DNA from: JBBQZP01 sp038207585
GTDB lineage: Bacteria > Pseudomonadota > Alphaproteobacteria > Rhodobacterales > Rhodobacteraceae
Reading direction: 5' to 3'
Assembly (NCBI GenBank): GCA_038207585.1
Contig: JBBQZP010000017.1
Span: 1 to 64,000, forward strand
DNA length: 64,000 bases
Shown here: piece by piece, positions 17,640 to 24,842 of the stretch
How the letters are laid out: each line of letters starts with the position of its first letter
Numbering within the stretch: position 1 is the stretch's first letter
Position numbers and translations under genes: made by a program
Notes under the pieces: generated by a model
The model's database searches: none
Seen by the model: the letters and a program-made list of their open reading frames with translations, nothing else
Told to the model about the DNA's origin: nothing

Positions 17640-18179
17640 ATAGCCCGCAGACCCCACAATGCCCCGCCGCAACGCGACACGGGCCCCCGGATCAACGACC
17701 GCATTCGCAACCCCGAAATTCGCCTGATCGGCGCGGATGGTGAAAATGTCGGTGTCGTCACCCCCGCCCGCGCGATGCAGATGGCCGAAGAAGCGGGCCT
17801 CGATCTGGTCGAGATTTCGCCCAATGCGGAGCCTCCGGTCTGCAAGATCATGGATTTCGGCAAGTTCAAGTATGAGCAGCAAAAGCGTGAGGCCGAGGCC
17901 CGCAAAAAGCAGCACATCATCGAGATCAAGGAAATCAAGTTCCGTCCCGGCACCGACACGCATGATTATGACGTGAAGATGCGGTCGGTCCTGAAGTTTC
18001 TGGGCGAAGGCGACAAGGTCAAGGTCACGCTGCGGTTTCGCGGCCGTGAGATGGCGCACCAGGATCTGGGGCTGGAATTGCTGAACCGCGTGGCCGCCGA
18101 TGTGGTCGAGGCAGGCAAGGTCGAATCGATGCCGCGTCTTGAGGGGCGGCAGATGGTCATGATGATCGGGCCGAAGTGA
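17640..18179 (+). CDS. infC: Translation initiation factor IF-3 (probable ATA start codon)
   Basis: Binds the 30S subunit and checks start-codon pairing. Both domains are present: TGPRINDRIRNPEIRLIGADG at the N-terminus, MDFGKFKYEQQKREAEARKK through the linker, and KVKVTLRFRGREMAHQDLG to QMVMMIGPK at the C-terminus. No ATG lies near the expected start. ATA at 17640, followed by GCC CGC AGA (residues ARRPHNAPPQ), is preceded by AAAAGGA with eight-base spacing and fits the family N-terminus; a TTG at 17604 is the alternative. Rare start codons on infC are known to allow self-regulation by IF-3. rpmI and rplT do not follow. Confidence 0.93.
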   Translation: MARRPHNAPPQRDTGPRINDRIRNPEIRLIGADGENVGVVTPARAMQMAEEAGLDLVEISPNAEPPVCKIMDFGKFKYEQQKREAEARKKQHIIEIKEIKFRPGTDTHDYDVKMRSVLKFLGEGDKVKVTLRFRGREMAHQDLGLELLNRVAADVVEAGKVESMPRLEGRQMVMMIGPK

Positions 18180-18247
18180 GCGTTGCGAGCGCCGGGGGCT
18201 GTCTGCCCCCGGACCCCCGAGGATACTTGTAAACAAGAAAAGCAGGA
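18180..18247. repeat. G-rich hairpin repeat with GGATACTT tail
   Basis: Downstream of infC lies GAGCGCCGGGGGC, a short loop and GCCCCCGGACC, followed by GAGGATACTTGTAAACAAG. The same arrangement occurs at 23809-23880 and, inverted, at 50320-50373, so it is a dispersed element that may also terminate infC. Confidence 0.8.
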
Positions 18248-18280
18248 CCGGGCCGCGCTATTGATCTGGGGTTATGTGTA

Positions 18281-19270
18281 TCAGCTTTCGCGCAACCTGC
18301 CCCGCACCGGCACTTCCTTCAACAACCCGCCGACACCCATTTGCGCGATGTCATCGGGTGTCAGCGGCACACCGCAGATAAACCGCTCCAGCACCCAGTC
18401 GGCCCCGTTCAGCGCGGGCGAGCGGGCGCATCCGGGCAGGCCGATTACCGGGCGCGGGCCAAGGCTCCCGAAAAACATCAGGTTGCCGGGGTCGACCGGC
18501 ATTCCGAATTGGGCAAGCGCGCCTCCGGCGACCACAAGCCCCGCCGGGCCGACATCGGCGGCGTCTGACGTTGCCGATGCCGTCAGCAGGCAGATAACCT
18601 GACCCGGCGCCGCTGCGATTGCGGTGGCGATGGCGTCGGTGTCATGGCGCACCACAACGCGCGGCGTCAGCGTCAGACCAAGCCGGGCCAGACGCGCGCG
18701 CAGAACGTCCCGGCCTTTGAGGGGGGGCGCGGCATCATCGGTTGCCGTCTCGATCAGGGTCGCTGTGGTGAAAAGCGGCTGGGCAAAGCTTATGGCCCCT
18801 TGCCCGGCTTTGGCCGCGCGTGCGACATCGCCGCCCGGTACGCCGTAGGCGATGATCTTGACCGTCGCCACCATCTCGCCCGCCGCGACCCGTTGCAGGG
18901 GCGGCAGCGTCGCGAGTGTGATCATCGGGTTGACCCGATTCAGCGCGTGGATCGCGGCGGTATCGAGCCGCAGCACGCCGGGTGCCGTGGCGTGCAGGTT
19001 CACCCGACCCGTTGCCGCCACCCCGATTCGCAAACCGGTTTCACCGGGGGCCAGCAGCCCCGCCGCGACCTGCCGCGCGGCATCATCCTCAGCCATATCC
19101 TCGGACGCAAGCTCTGCGACGATCACCGTGACCCAGCCCTCAGTCGCCATCTGCGCCAGATCGCCCGCCTCCAGCCGTTTGCCCTTGCGCAGGCGGCCGG
19201 TCGGCAGGCTGACGGAATGGGCGAGGGTCGCACCCAGTGCGAGGTCCAGCGGGACGGGGCCGAATTTCAT
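18281..19270 (-). CDS. Molybdopterin-binding (MoCF-domain) protein
   Basis: A 329-residue protein. Residues about 1-170 resemble the molybdenum-hydroxylase-linked proteins that start PLDLALGATLAHSV; residues about 190-310 hold the MoeA/MogA-like fold with GQVICLLTASATSDAADVGPAGL and MPVDPGNLMFFGSLG then VIGLPGCARSPALNGADW. The family is linked to maturation of molybdenum hydroxylases. It follows XdhC by 24 bases on the same strand, which supports a role in inserting or modifying molybdenum cofactor. The exact activity is not known. Confidence 0.85.
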   Translation of the reverse strand: MKFGPVPLDLALGATLAHSVSLPTGRLRKGKRLEAGDLAQMATEGWVTVIVAELASEDMAEDDAARQVAAGLLAPGETGLRIGVAATGRVNLHATAPGVLRLDTAAIHALNRVNPMITLATLPPLQRVAAGEMVATVKIIAYGVPGGDVARAAKAGQGAISFAQPLFTTATLIETATDDAAPPLKGRDVLRARLARLGLTLTPRVVVRHDTDAIATAIAAAPGQVICLLTASATSDAADVGPAGLVVAGGALAQFGMPVDPGNLMFFGSLGPRPVIGLPGCARSPALNGADWVLERFICGVPLTPDDIAQMGVGGLLKEVPVRGRLRES

Positions 19271-19294
19271 GCGCGTTCCTTCATCGCCAGCCTT

Positions 19295-20281
19295 TTACGG
19301 ATTGCGCAGCGTCTGGGTGATCTGCGCCATGATTGACACAGCGATTTCCGCCGGTGATTTCGCCCCGATATTCAACCCCACCGGCGCGTGCAGGCGGGCG
19401 ATGGCCGCGTCCGTCACCCCCGCTTCGCGCAGACGGTCCAGCCGTTTGGCATGGGTGCGGGTCGACCCCAGGCAACCGATGTAGAACGCGGGGCTGGCAA
19501 GGGCCGCCAGAATCGCCGGATCATCCAGTTTCGGGTCATGCGTCAGCGTCACCACGGCAGAGCGCGCATCGGGAGCAACTGCTGCCATCGCCTCATCCGG
19601 CCAATCGCTCAGGATCGTGTCGCCGGGAAAGCGGGCCGCTGACCCGAAGGTATCGCGCGGATCAATCAGCGTGGCGTCATAGCCGCAGGCCCGCGCCATC
19701 GGCAACAGCGCCTGCGCAATATGCACGGCCCCCACGACGATCATCCGCAGCGGCGGGTTCATCGGGGCAAGGAACCATGCGTCATCCTCGACCCCGGCCT
19801 TGTCCGAGCGCAGGCGGTCCGCGATCGCCCCCGCAGCATCACCGGCGGGCACCAGACGCCTGTCCCAGCTTTCCAGATTGACCGTATAGGCCACCGCCTG
19901 CCGTGCCGCACGGGCGGCCACCAATGCCTCCAGCAGATCAACCGGCAACGCCGTGCCCACAGGTTCGACCAGCACGCGGATTTTTCCGCCGCAGGCCAGA
20001 CCCACGGCAAAGGCATCATCATCGCTGACCCCAAAGCTGAGCAGGCGGGGCTTGCCATCGGCCAACGCCTCGACCGCTTCGGCAACGACAGAGCCTTCGA
20101 CGCAACCGCCCGAAACCGACCCCATGATGTCACCCGCGCCCGAAATCACCAACTGACTGCCGGCGGGACGCGGCGCGGACCCCCAGGTTTCCACCACGGT
20201 CGCCAGCACGGCACCCCGCCCAGCGCGGTGCCAGGCAAGCGCGGTTTGCGGCATGTCGTCAGGCGAAAAGGTATCTGGCAT
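19295..20281 (-). CDS. XdhC/CoxI family molybdenum cofactor insertion chaperone
   Basis: A 328-residue protein that in characterised relatives binds and sulfurates molybdenum cofactor for xanthine- or CO-dehydrogenase. The XdhC N-terminal domain shows MGSVSGGCVEGSVVAEA; the C-terminal Rossmann domain shows MIVVGAVHIAQALLP, LIDPRDTFGSAARFPGD and YIGCLGSTRTHAKRLDRL. The start at 20281 has AAAGGAG seven bases upstream and is preferred to a longer form. Placed between an OmpA-type gene and the molybdopterin-binding gene. Confidence 0.9.
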   Translation of the reverse strand: MPDTFSPDDMPQTALAWHRAGRGAVLATVVETWGSAPRPAGSQLVISGAGDIMGSVSGGCVEGSVVAEAVEALADGKPRLLSFGVSDDDAFAVGLACGGKIRVLVEPVGTALPVDLLEALVAARAARQAVAYTVNLESWDRRLVPAGDAAGAIADRLRSDKAGVEDDAWFLAPMNPPLRMIVVGAVHIAQALLPMARACGYDATLIDPRDTFGSAARFPGDTILSDWPDEAMAAVAPDARSAVVTLTHDPKLDDPAILAALASPAFYIGCLGSTRTHAKRLDRLREAGVTDAAIARLHAPVGLNIGAKSPAEIAVSIMAQITQTLRNP

Positions 20282-20356
20282 GGCAAGGCTCCTTTGGATA
20301 CGACTATGGCGCAGCCTTGCCAGCCGCGCCATATCCGTTTCACAACCTTTGCCGGG

Positions 20357-22375
20357 TCAGTTTGCCGCCGTACGCGACAAAAGCTGGGAAATGATGCGCA
20401 CGGTTGCCCGGCGGTTCTGTGGTTCATTGCCTTCGGTCGGGATCAGAAGTTCGCTTTCGCCATACCCCTGAATGACCATGTTTTCCGTTGGCACGTCGTA
20501 ATATTCGCTCAGCGCCAGTGCCAGCGATTCCGCCCGCTGATCCGACAGGGCAAGGTTTGACCCCGCCGAGCCGACGGCATCGGTGTGGCCTTCGATCAGA
20601 AATACCTCATCAGGGTTCTGCGCGATCAGATCGGCCATCAGCGCGCCCAGTTCGGCAAGCTGCGGCGCCTCAGTGACCTGAATCGCCGCTGACCCCGTCT
20701 CGAACCGTACCGGGGCCACGTCGATGGTGGGAGCAAGGGCGCGGACCTCGGCATATTCGCGGATCTGACCCAACGAGAACGACCGCCCGATATCGCGGTT
20801 CTGTTCGGCCAGAAGGGCGGCGCGCAGGGCTGCATCCTCATTCGCAGTGGACACCACAAGATTGCGCCGGGGCTGCGGCAGATCCGACACCACAACGCGC
20901 TCCACCGGTTCCAGATCGTCGATCAACAGCACCTCTTGCCCGTAAGGATCAATGCGCGAGCGGCGCAGGACCCGCCCGGATGCATCGCGGATCGTCACAA
21001 TCTTGCTGCCATCGTCACGCGTGACGGTTGACCGGGTGGAGCCGTCGTCAAAGTTTTCCGTCCGCACGGTGTTGCCCGGTTGGCGGATCAGCGTGTCGTC
21101 ATCTTTCAGCACACCGTAGGTTCCGTCGGGGCGTTCCACCACAACCCGGTCACCCGAATTCGAAACAACCTTGTTGCCGTTTTTCAGAATCGCACCAACA
21201 GCAAGCGCACCCACGGCAAGCAATCCGAATTTCTCGAAATCGCTCAGGCCACTGCGTTTGCGGCCCGGTTCTTCAGTGGCGAAATCTTCATCACTGCTGC
21301 GGGTGTCGGTCAGATCGACGGTCGTCTCGGTGGTGTCGGCGGCGGCAGCGGGTTTGCCTGCGGCGGCGGCTGCGAGTGCGGCAATCGCGGCATTGCGCCC
21401 GATCGAGTGATCCTCGCCATTGCTCAGAATGTCGCTGAGCGCGGTTTCGGCCTTGGCGGTCGGCACTTTGGCGGGGGCTGCGGGTTTGGCGGTGGCCACT
21501 TTACCCGCAGCTTCGGCATCCGCGCGGGCCTGAGCGGCAGCAGCACGTGCAGCCGCACGGCGGGCCGCAACCTTTTGCGCCTTAGCATAGGCGGCGGCCT
21601 TCTTGGCCTTGGCTTTGGCACCAGCATCCGACCCAGCCTCTGCCTCGGCTGTCGCAGCGGCCTTTGTTGCGGCCTCGGCAGCTGCCTCTTCCTTTGCAGC
21701 CTTTGCAGCGGCGGCCTTGGCGGCTTTTGCGGCCGCAAGCTTGGCATTGCCTGCATCAGCAGTGTCGGCATCGGGCTTTGCCGCCTTTTGCGTAGCAGTC
21801 TTTTGCGCAGCGGCTTTGGCGGCTGCCGCCTTTTGCGCAGCAGCTTTGGCAGCTGCCGCTCTCTTGGCGGCGGCGGCAGCTTCTTCGGCCTTCTTGGCGG
21901 CAATTTGCCGGTTCAGGACACTGGACAGGGCGTCATTGCCACGCCCCTCATCCGTGGGTGCGGCGGCGGTCGCTGCGGCGGCTTTTTTGGCGGCGGCAGC
22001 TTCGGTCGCAGCCTTTTTCGCCGCAGCCGCTTTTTTCGCGGCAGCCGCTTCAGCAGCACTGGCCGCAGCCGCCTCGGCTTTCTTGGCAGCGGCAGCCTTT
22101 TTCACGGCAGCGGCCTTTTTCGCGGCGGCGGCAGCGTCAGCCTTGGCCGGCGCTTCGGTGCTTTTGCCGTATTTCACGTTGGCGTTGCGCTCGCAGTTTT
22201 CCGGCTTGATCGCCACCACGCATTTCGCCCCCTCGGGGCAGGCCGCGTCCTTGGCGGGCAGGCAGATGATCGTCTGCCCGTTTACCCGTGCCGAAACCTC
22301 GGCGCTGGCGATCAGCGGGTTGAAGCTGGCCAGCGCGACCGAAAGCGCCGTTGTTGTGGTCAAAAGCCGTTTCAT
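20357..22375 (-). CDS. OmpA-family outer membrane protein with a long Ala/Lys-rich region
   Basis: A 672-residue exported protein. Residues 1-25 are a signal peptide (MKRLLTTTTALSVALASFNP). Residues about 30-65 hold a small Cys-containing segment. Residues about 75-310 are Ala/Lys-rich low complexity, probably a long helix. A hydrophobic stretch FGLLAVGALAVGAIL follows, then a beta-rich region of DG-type turns, and residues about 555-665 form an OmpA peptidoglycan-binding domain (FLIEGHTDAVGSAGSN, LSDQRAESLALAL, GYGESELLIPTEGN). It interrupts the CoxE-XdhC gene order. A role linking outer membrane and cell wall is inferred. Confidence 0.88.
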   Translation of the reverse strand: MKRLLTTTTALSVALASFNPLIASAEVSARVNGQTIICLPAKDAACPEGAKCVVAIKPENCERNANVKYGKSTEAPAKADAAAAAKKAAAVKKAAAAKKAEAAAASAAEAAAAKKAAAAKKAATEAAAAKKAAAATAAAPTDEGRGNDALSSVLNRQIAAKKAEEAAAAAKRAAAAKAAAQKAAAAKAAAQKTATQKAAKPDADTADAGNAKLAAAKAAKAAAAKAAKEEAAAEAATKAAATAEAEAGSDAGAKAKAKKAAAYAKAQKVAARRAAARAAAAQARADAEAAGKVATAKPAAPAKVPTAKAETALSDILSNGEDHSIGRNAAIAALAAAAAGKPAAAADTTETTVDLTDTRSSDEDFATEEPGRKRSGLSDFEKFGLLAVGALAVGAILKNGNKVVSNSGDRVVVERPDGTYGVLKDDDTLIRQPGNTVRTENFDDGSTRSTVTRDDGSKIVTIRDASGRVLRRSRIDPYGQEVLLIDDLEPVERVVVSDLPQPRRNLVVSTANEDAALRAALLAEQNRDIGRSFSLGQIREYAEVRALAPTIDVAPVRFETGSAAIQVTEAPQLAELGALMADLIAQNPDEVFLIEGHTDAVGSAGSNLALSDQRAESLALALSEYYDVPTENMVIQGYGESELLIPTEGNEPQNRRATVRIISQLLSRTAAN

Positions 22376-22546
22376 ATGATGTTTCCTTTTTGCCCGACTA
22401 CTTTAGGCAGAAGCGAAGAGGGCCTTCGCATGATTGCCCAATTAACGCCACTGAACGCATTTCTGTTCCGCTATGCCATATCAGCCATTCGTCATGGCGC
22501 GACGGCGGGCGGGAAAGCGCTGAAAACGGTCGGTTTCGTGCAGAGG
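22376..22546. other. Intergenic region upstream of the OmpA-type gene
   Basis: 170 bases without a supported gene between coxE and the OmpA-type gene. A six-base-pair stem (GCGAAG at 22413-22418, CTTCGC at 22424-22429) may end the coxE transcript. The region should also hold the promoter of the OmpA-type gene. Confidence 0.4.
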
Positions 22547-23806
22547 TCAATCTGCCATCATTCGGATCAGCCGGGCTTTCTCGCCGACATCGCGCGGATC
22601 AGAGATCACCTCGGCCAAGGCGGCAAGCGAGCCCACCGAATGGCCCGCGCGAAAGCTGTCGACATGCGGCAGCATCGCGCGGATGCCGGTGGCGCGGGGG
22701 GCAAAGCCGTCCCAGCGCAGCAAGGGATTGACCCAGATCAGATGCCGCGCCGACAGGTGCAGGCGCTCCATCTCGGCCGCCAGCCCGCCCGCGCCATCAC
22801 GGTCCAGCCCGTCGGTGATCAGCAAGACTACAGCCCCCTGCCCCAGCACCCGGCGTGACCAGTTGCGGTTGAAGGTTTTCAGGCAAGCCCCGATCCGCGT
22901 GCCGCCCGACCAGTCTTGCGCCTCGGCCCCTGCCGCCGCCAGGGCCGCATCAACATCGCGGGTGCGCAGATGCCGCGTGATGTTGGTCAGCCGGGTGCCG
23001 AAGGTAAAGCCATGCACCCGCGCCCAGCCCTGCCCCTTGGCGTTGGCCACCGCATGCAGAAAATGCAGCACCATCCGCGAGTATTGCGACATCGACCCTG
23101 AGATATCGCAGATCACCACAAGGTTCGGCCAACGCTGCCCCGGTGATTTGCGGGCGATGCGCGTGACCTCGCCGCCCTGCCGCAACGCCGCGCGCAAGGT
23201 GCGTCGACCGTCGGGAAACTGGCCGGGATTTGCGGCGCGCATCCGCCGCGTGGCCAGTGGTTTCACCGGCAGCGTCAGCCGCGCCAGCATGCGTTTGGCC
23301 TGCGCCACCTCGGCCACCGACATCTGTTCGAAATCGAGCGTTTTCAGCCGTTCTTCCTGCGACATGGTCGTGGTTGCATCAATTTCGATCTGGCTGGCCC
23401 CCTCGGGCGAGGCTTCGGGTGCGGGCAGACGGTCGGCGGCACCGTCCAGCAGCGCCTCGGCCGCGCGCTTTTCACCCGCGTCGGCGCGGCGGTCTTCCTG
23501 CACGCCGCGAATGGCGGGCAACAGCAGCGTCATCATCTGTTCCAGAAACTGCGGATCGCGCCAATAGAGGCGAAACACCTGCGCAAAGACTGCGCGGTGT
23601 TCGGGGCGGCTGACGAAACAGGCGTGCAGCGTCCAGTAGAAATCAGCCCTTTGCGTGAACCCCACCGCCTGCACCGCACGGATCGCATCAACAAGTCGGC
23701 CCGGCCCGATCGGCAGACCCGCCCGCCGCAAGGCGCGGGCGAACCATGTTATGTTGTGGGCGAGTTTGCCGTCTTCGGGGAGGGTCAATGCGGGATAGGA
23801 CGTCAC
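22547..23806 (-). CDS. coxE: VWA-domain CoxE-like protein
   Basis: A protein of about 419 residues with DGKLAHNITWFARALRRAG near the N-terminus and a C-terminal von Willebrand A domain whose metal site DISGSMSQYSRMVLHF (DxSxS) and LITDGLDRDGAGG are intact. With the MoxR-type ATPase CoxD, CoxE proteins help mature the active site of carbon monoxide dehydrogenase and related molybdenum hydroxylases. The start is uncertain: GTG at 23806 and TTG at 23788 both give family-like N-termini, while the ATG at 23914 lies inside coxD and would read through a repeat element. Confidence 0.85.
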   Translation of the reverse strand: MTSYPALTLPEDGKLAHNITWFARALRRAGLPIGPGRLVDAIRAVQAVGFTQRADFYWTLHACFVSRPEHRAVFAQVFRLYWRDPQFLEQMMTLLLPAIRGVQEDRRADAGEKRAAEALLDGAADRLPAPEASPEGASQIEIDATTTMSQEERLKTLDFEQMSVAEVAQAKRMLARLTLPVKPLATRRMRAANPGQFPDGRRTLRAALRQGGEVTRIARKSPGQRWPNLVVICDISGSMSQYSRMVLHFLHAVANAKGQGWARVHGFTFGTRLTNITRHLRTRDVDAALAAAGAEAQDWSGGTRIGACLKTFNRNWSRRVLGQGAVVLLITDGLDRDGAGGLAAEMERLHLSARHLIWVNPLLRWDGFAPRATGIRAMLPHVDSFRAGHSVGSLAALAEVISDPRDVGEKARLIRMMAD

Positions 23807-23808
23807 GG

Positions 23809-23880
23809 GTTGCGAGCGCCGGAGGGTTTCACACCCTCCGGACCTCCCGTGGGATATTTGTGAACAAGAGAAGCTGGCAG
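23809..23880. repeat. G-rich hairpin repeat with GGATATTT tail
   Basis: TTGCGAGCGCCGGAGGG, a short loop, CCCTCCGGACC, then GGGATATTTGTGAACAAG. This is the second copy of the element after infC (18180-18247) and lies between coxD and coxE. Confidence 0.8.
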
Positions 23881-23882
23881 GA

Positions 23883-24794
23883 TCATTCCGGGAAGGGTGA
23901 GGCGCGGACCTCATCTAGCAGGCGTTTGGCCTCGGACCCTTGGATTTTCTGGATGTCGTCCTGATATTTCAGGATCGCGCCCAAGGTATCGGCGATGACC
24001 TCGGGCGACAACTGGATCACATCGAGCGCCAGCAGGCATTTCGCCCAGTCGATTGTTTCGGCGACGCCGGGCGTCTTGAACAAATCCTCGCCGCGCAAGC
24101 GCTGAACAAAGGCCACGACTTCACGGCTGAGTGCGTCTGACGCTTCGGGGGCGCGGGCGCGCAGGATGTCCATTTCGCGCGCGTGGCTGGGGTAATCGAC
24201 CCAATGGTAAAGGCAGCGGCGCTTGATTGCATCATGCACCTCGCGCGTGCGGTTGGAGGTTACGATAACGATGGGGGGTTCCGGCGCACGGATCGTGCCG
24301 AGTTCCGGGATCGTGACCTGGAAATCGGAGAGGGCTTCGAGCAGGAACGCCTCGAACGGTTCATCCGTGCGGTCCAATTCGTCGATCAGCAGAACCGGCG
24401 CGCCGCCCGGCTGCGGGCGCATCGCGGCCAGAAGCGGCCGTTCGATCAGATAATCTTGCGTGAAAAGTTCCGCTTTCAGCGCGTCGCGGTCGGCCCCGCC
24501 CCCGGCCTCGGCCGTGCGGATGGCGATCATTTGCGCGGCGAAGTTCCATTCGTAAACTGCCGATGCGGCATCAAGCCCTTCATAGCATTGCAGGCGGATC
24601 AGGCGGCGGCCAAGGCCTGCGGCGATGGCCTTTGCAATCTCGGTCTTGCCGACGCCGGCCTCGCCCTCAAGAAACAGGGGCCGGCCAAGGCGCAGCGCCA
24701 GAAAGACGACGGTGGAAAGCGCGCGCGACGTGACATAGCCTTGGGCGGCCAGCATCGCCTCGACCGCTTCGATGGTATCCGGTGTTTTGATCAT
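23883..24794 (-). CDS. coxD: MoxR-family AAA+ ATPase, CoxD-like
   Basis: A 303-residue AAA+ protein with Walker A EGEAGVGKTEIAKAIA, Walker B VLLIDELDRTDEPFEAFLLE, sensor 1 IVIVTSNRTREVHDAIKRR and an arginine finger region. MoxR proteins work as chaperones with VWA partners; CoxD partners CoxE, which lies immediately downstream across a repeat. MIKTPDTIEAV at 24794 is taken as the start because AGGGGGC precedes it; an ATG six codons upstream (24812) is possible. Structural CO dehydrogenase genes are not seen in the window. Confidence 0.9.
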   Translation of the reverse strand: MIKTPDTIEAVEAMLAAQGYVTSRALSTVVFLALRLGRPLFLEGEAGVGKTEIAKAIAAGLGRRLIRLQCYEGLDAASAVYEWNFAAQMIAIRTAEAGGGADRDALKAELFTQDYLIERPLLAAMRPQPGGAPVLLIDELDRTDEPFEAFLLEALSDFQVTIPELGTIRAPEPPIVIVTSNRTREVHDAIKRRCLYHWVDYPSHAREMDILRARAPEASDALSREVVAFVQRLRGEDLFKTPGVAETIDWAKCLLALDVIQLSPEVIADTLGAILKYQDDIQKIQGSEAKRLLDEVRASPFPE

Positions 24795-24842
24795 TGCGCC
24801 CCCTGCCGACATGCTAGCGGGGCGGATGGCGGGGTCAAGCGG

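Noticed and set aside
21080..22858. Plus-strand frame of 592 codons opposite the OmpA-type gene
   Set aside because: Gly/Ser/Cys-rich product of the Ala/Lys repeat read backwards; no ribosome-binding site and no homology features.
23806..23914. Longer coxE reading frame from the ATG at 23914
   Set aside because: It would translate the dispersed hairpin repeat and overlap coxD; the CoxE-type N-terminus begins only after 23806.
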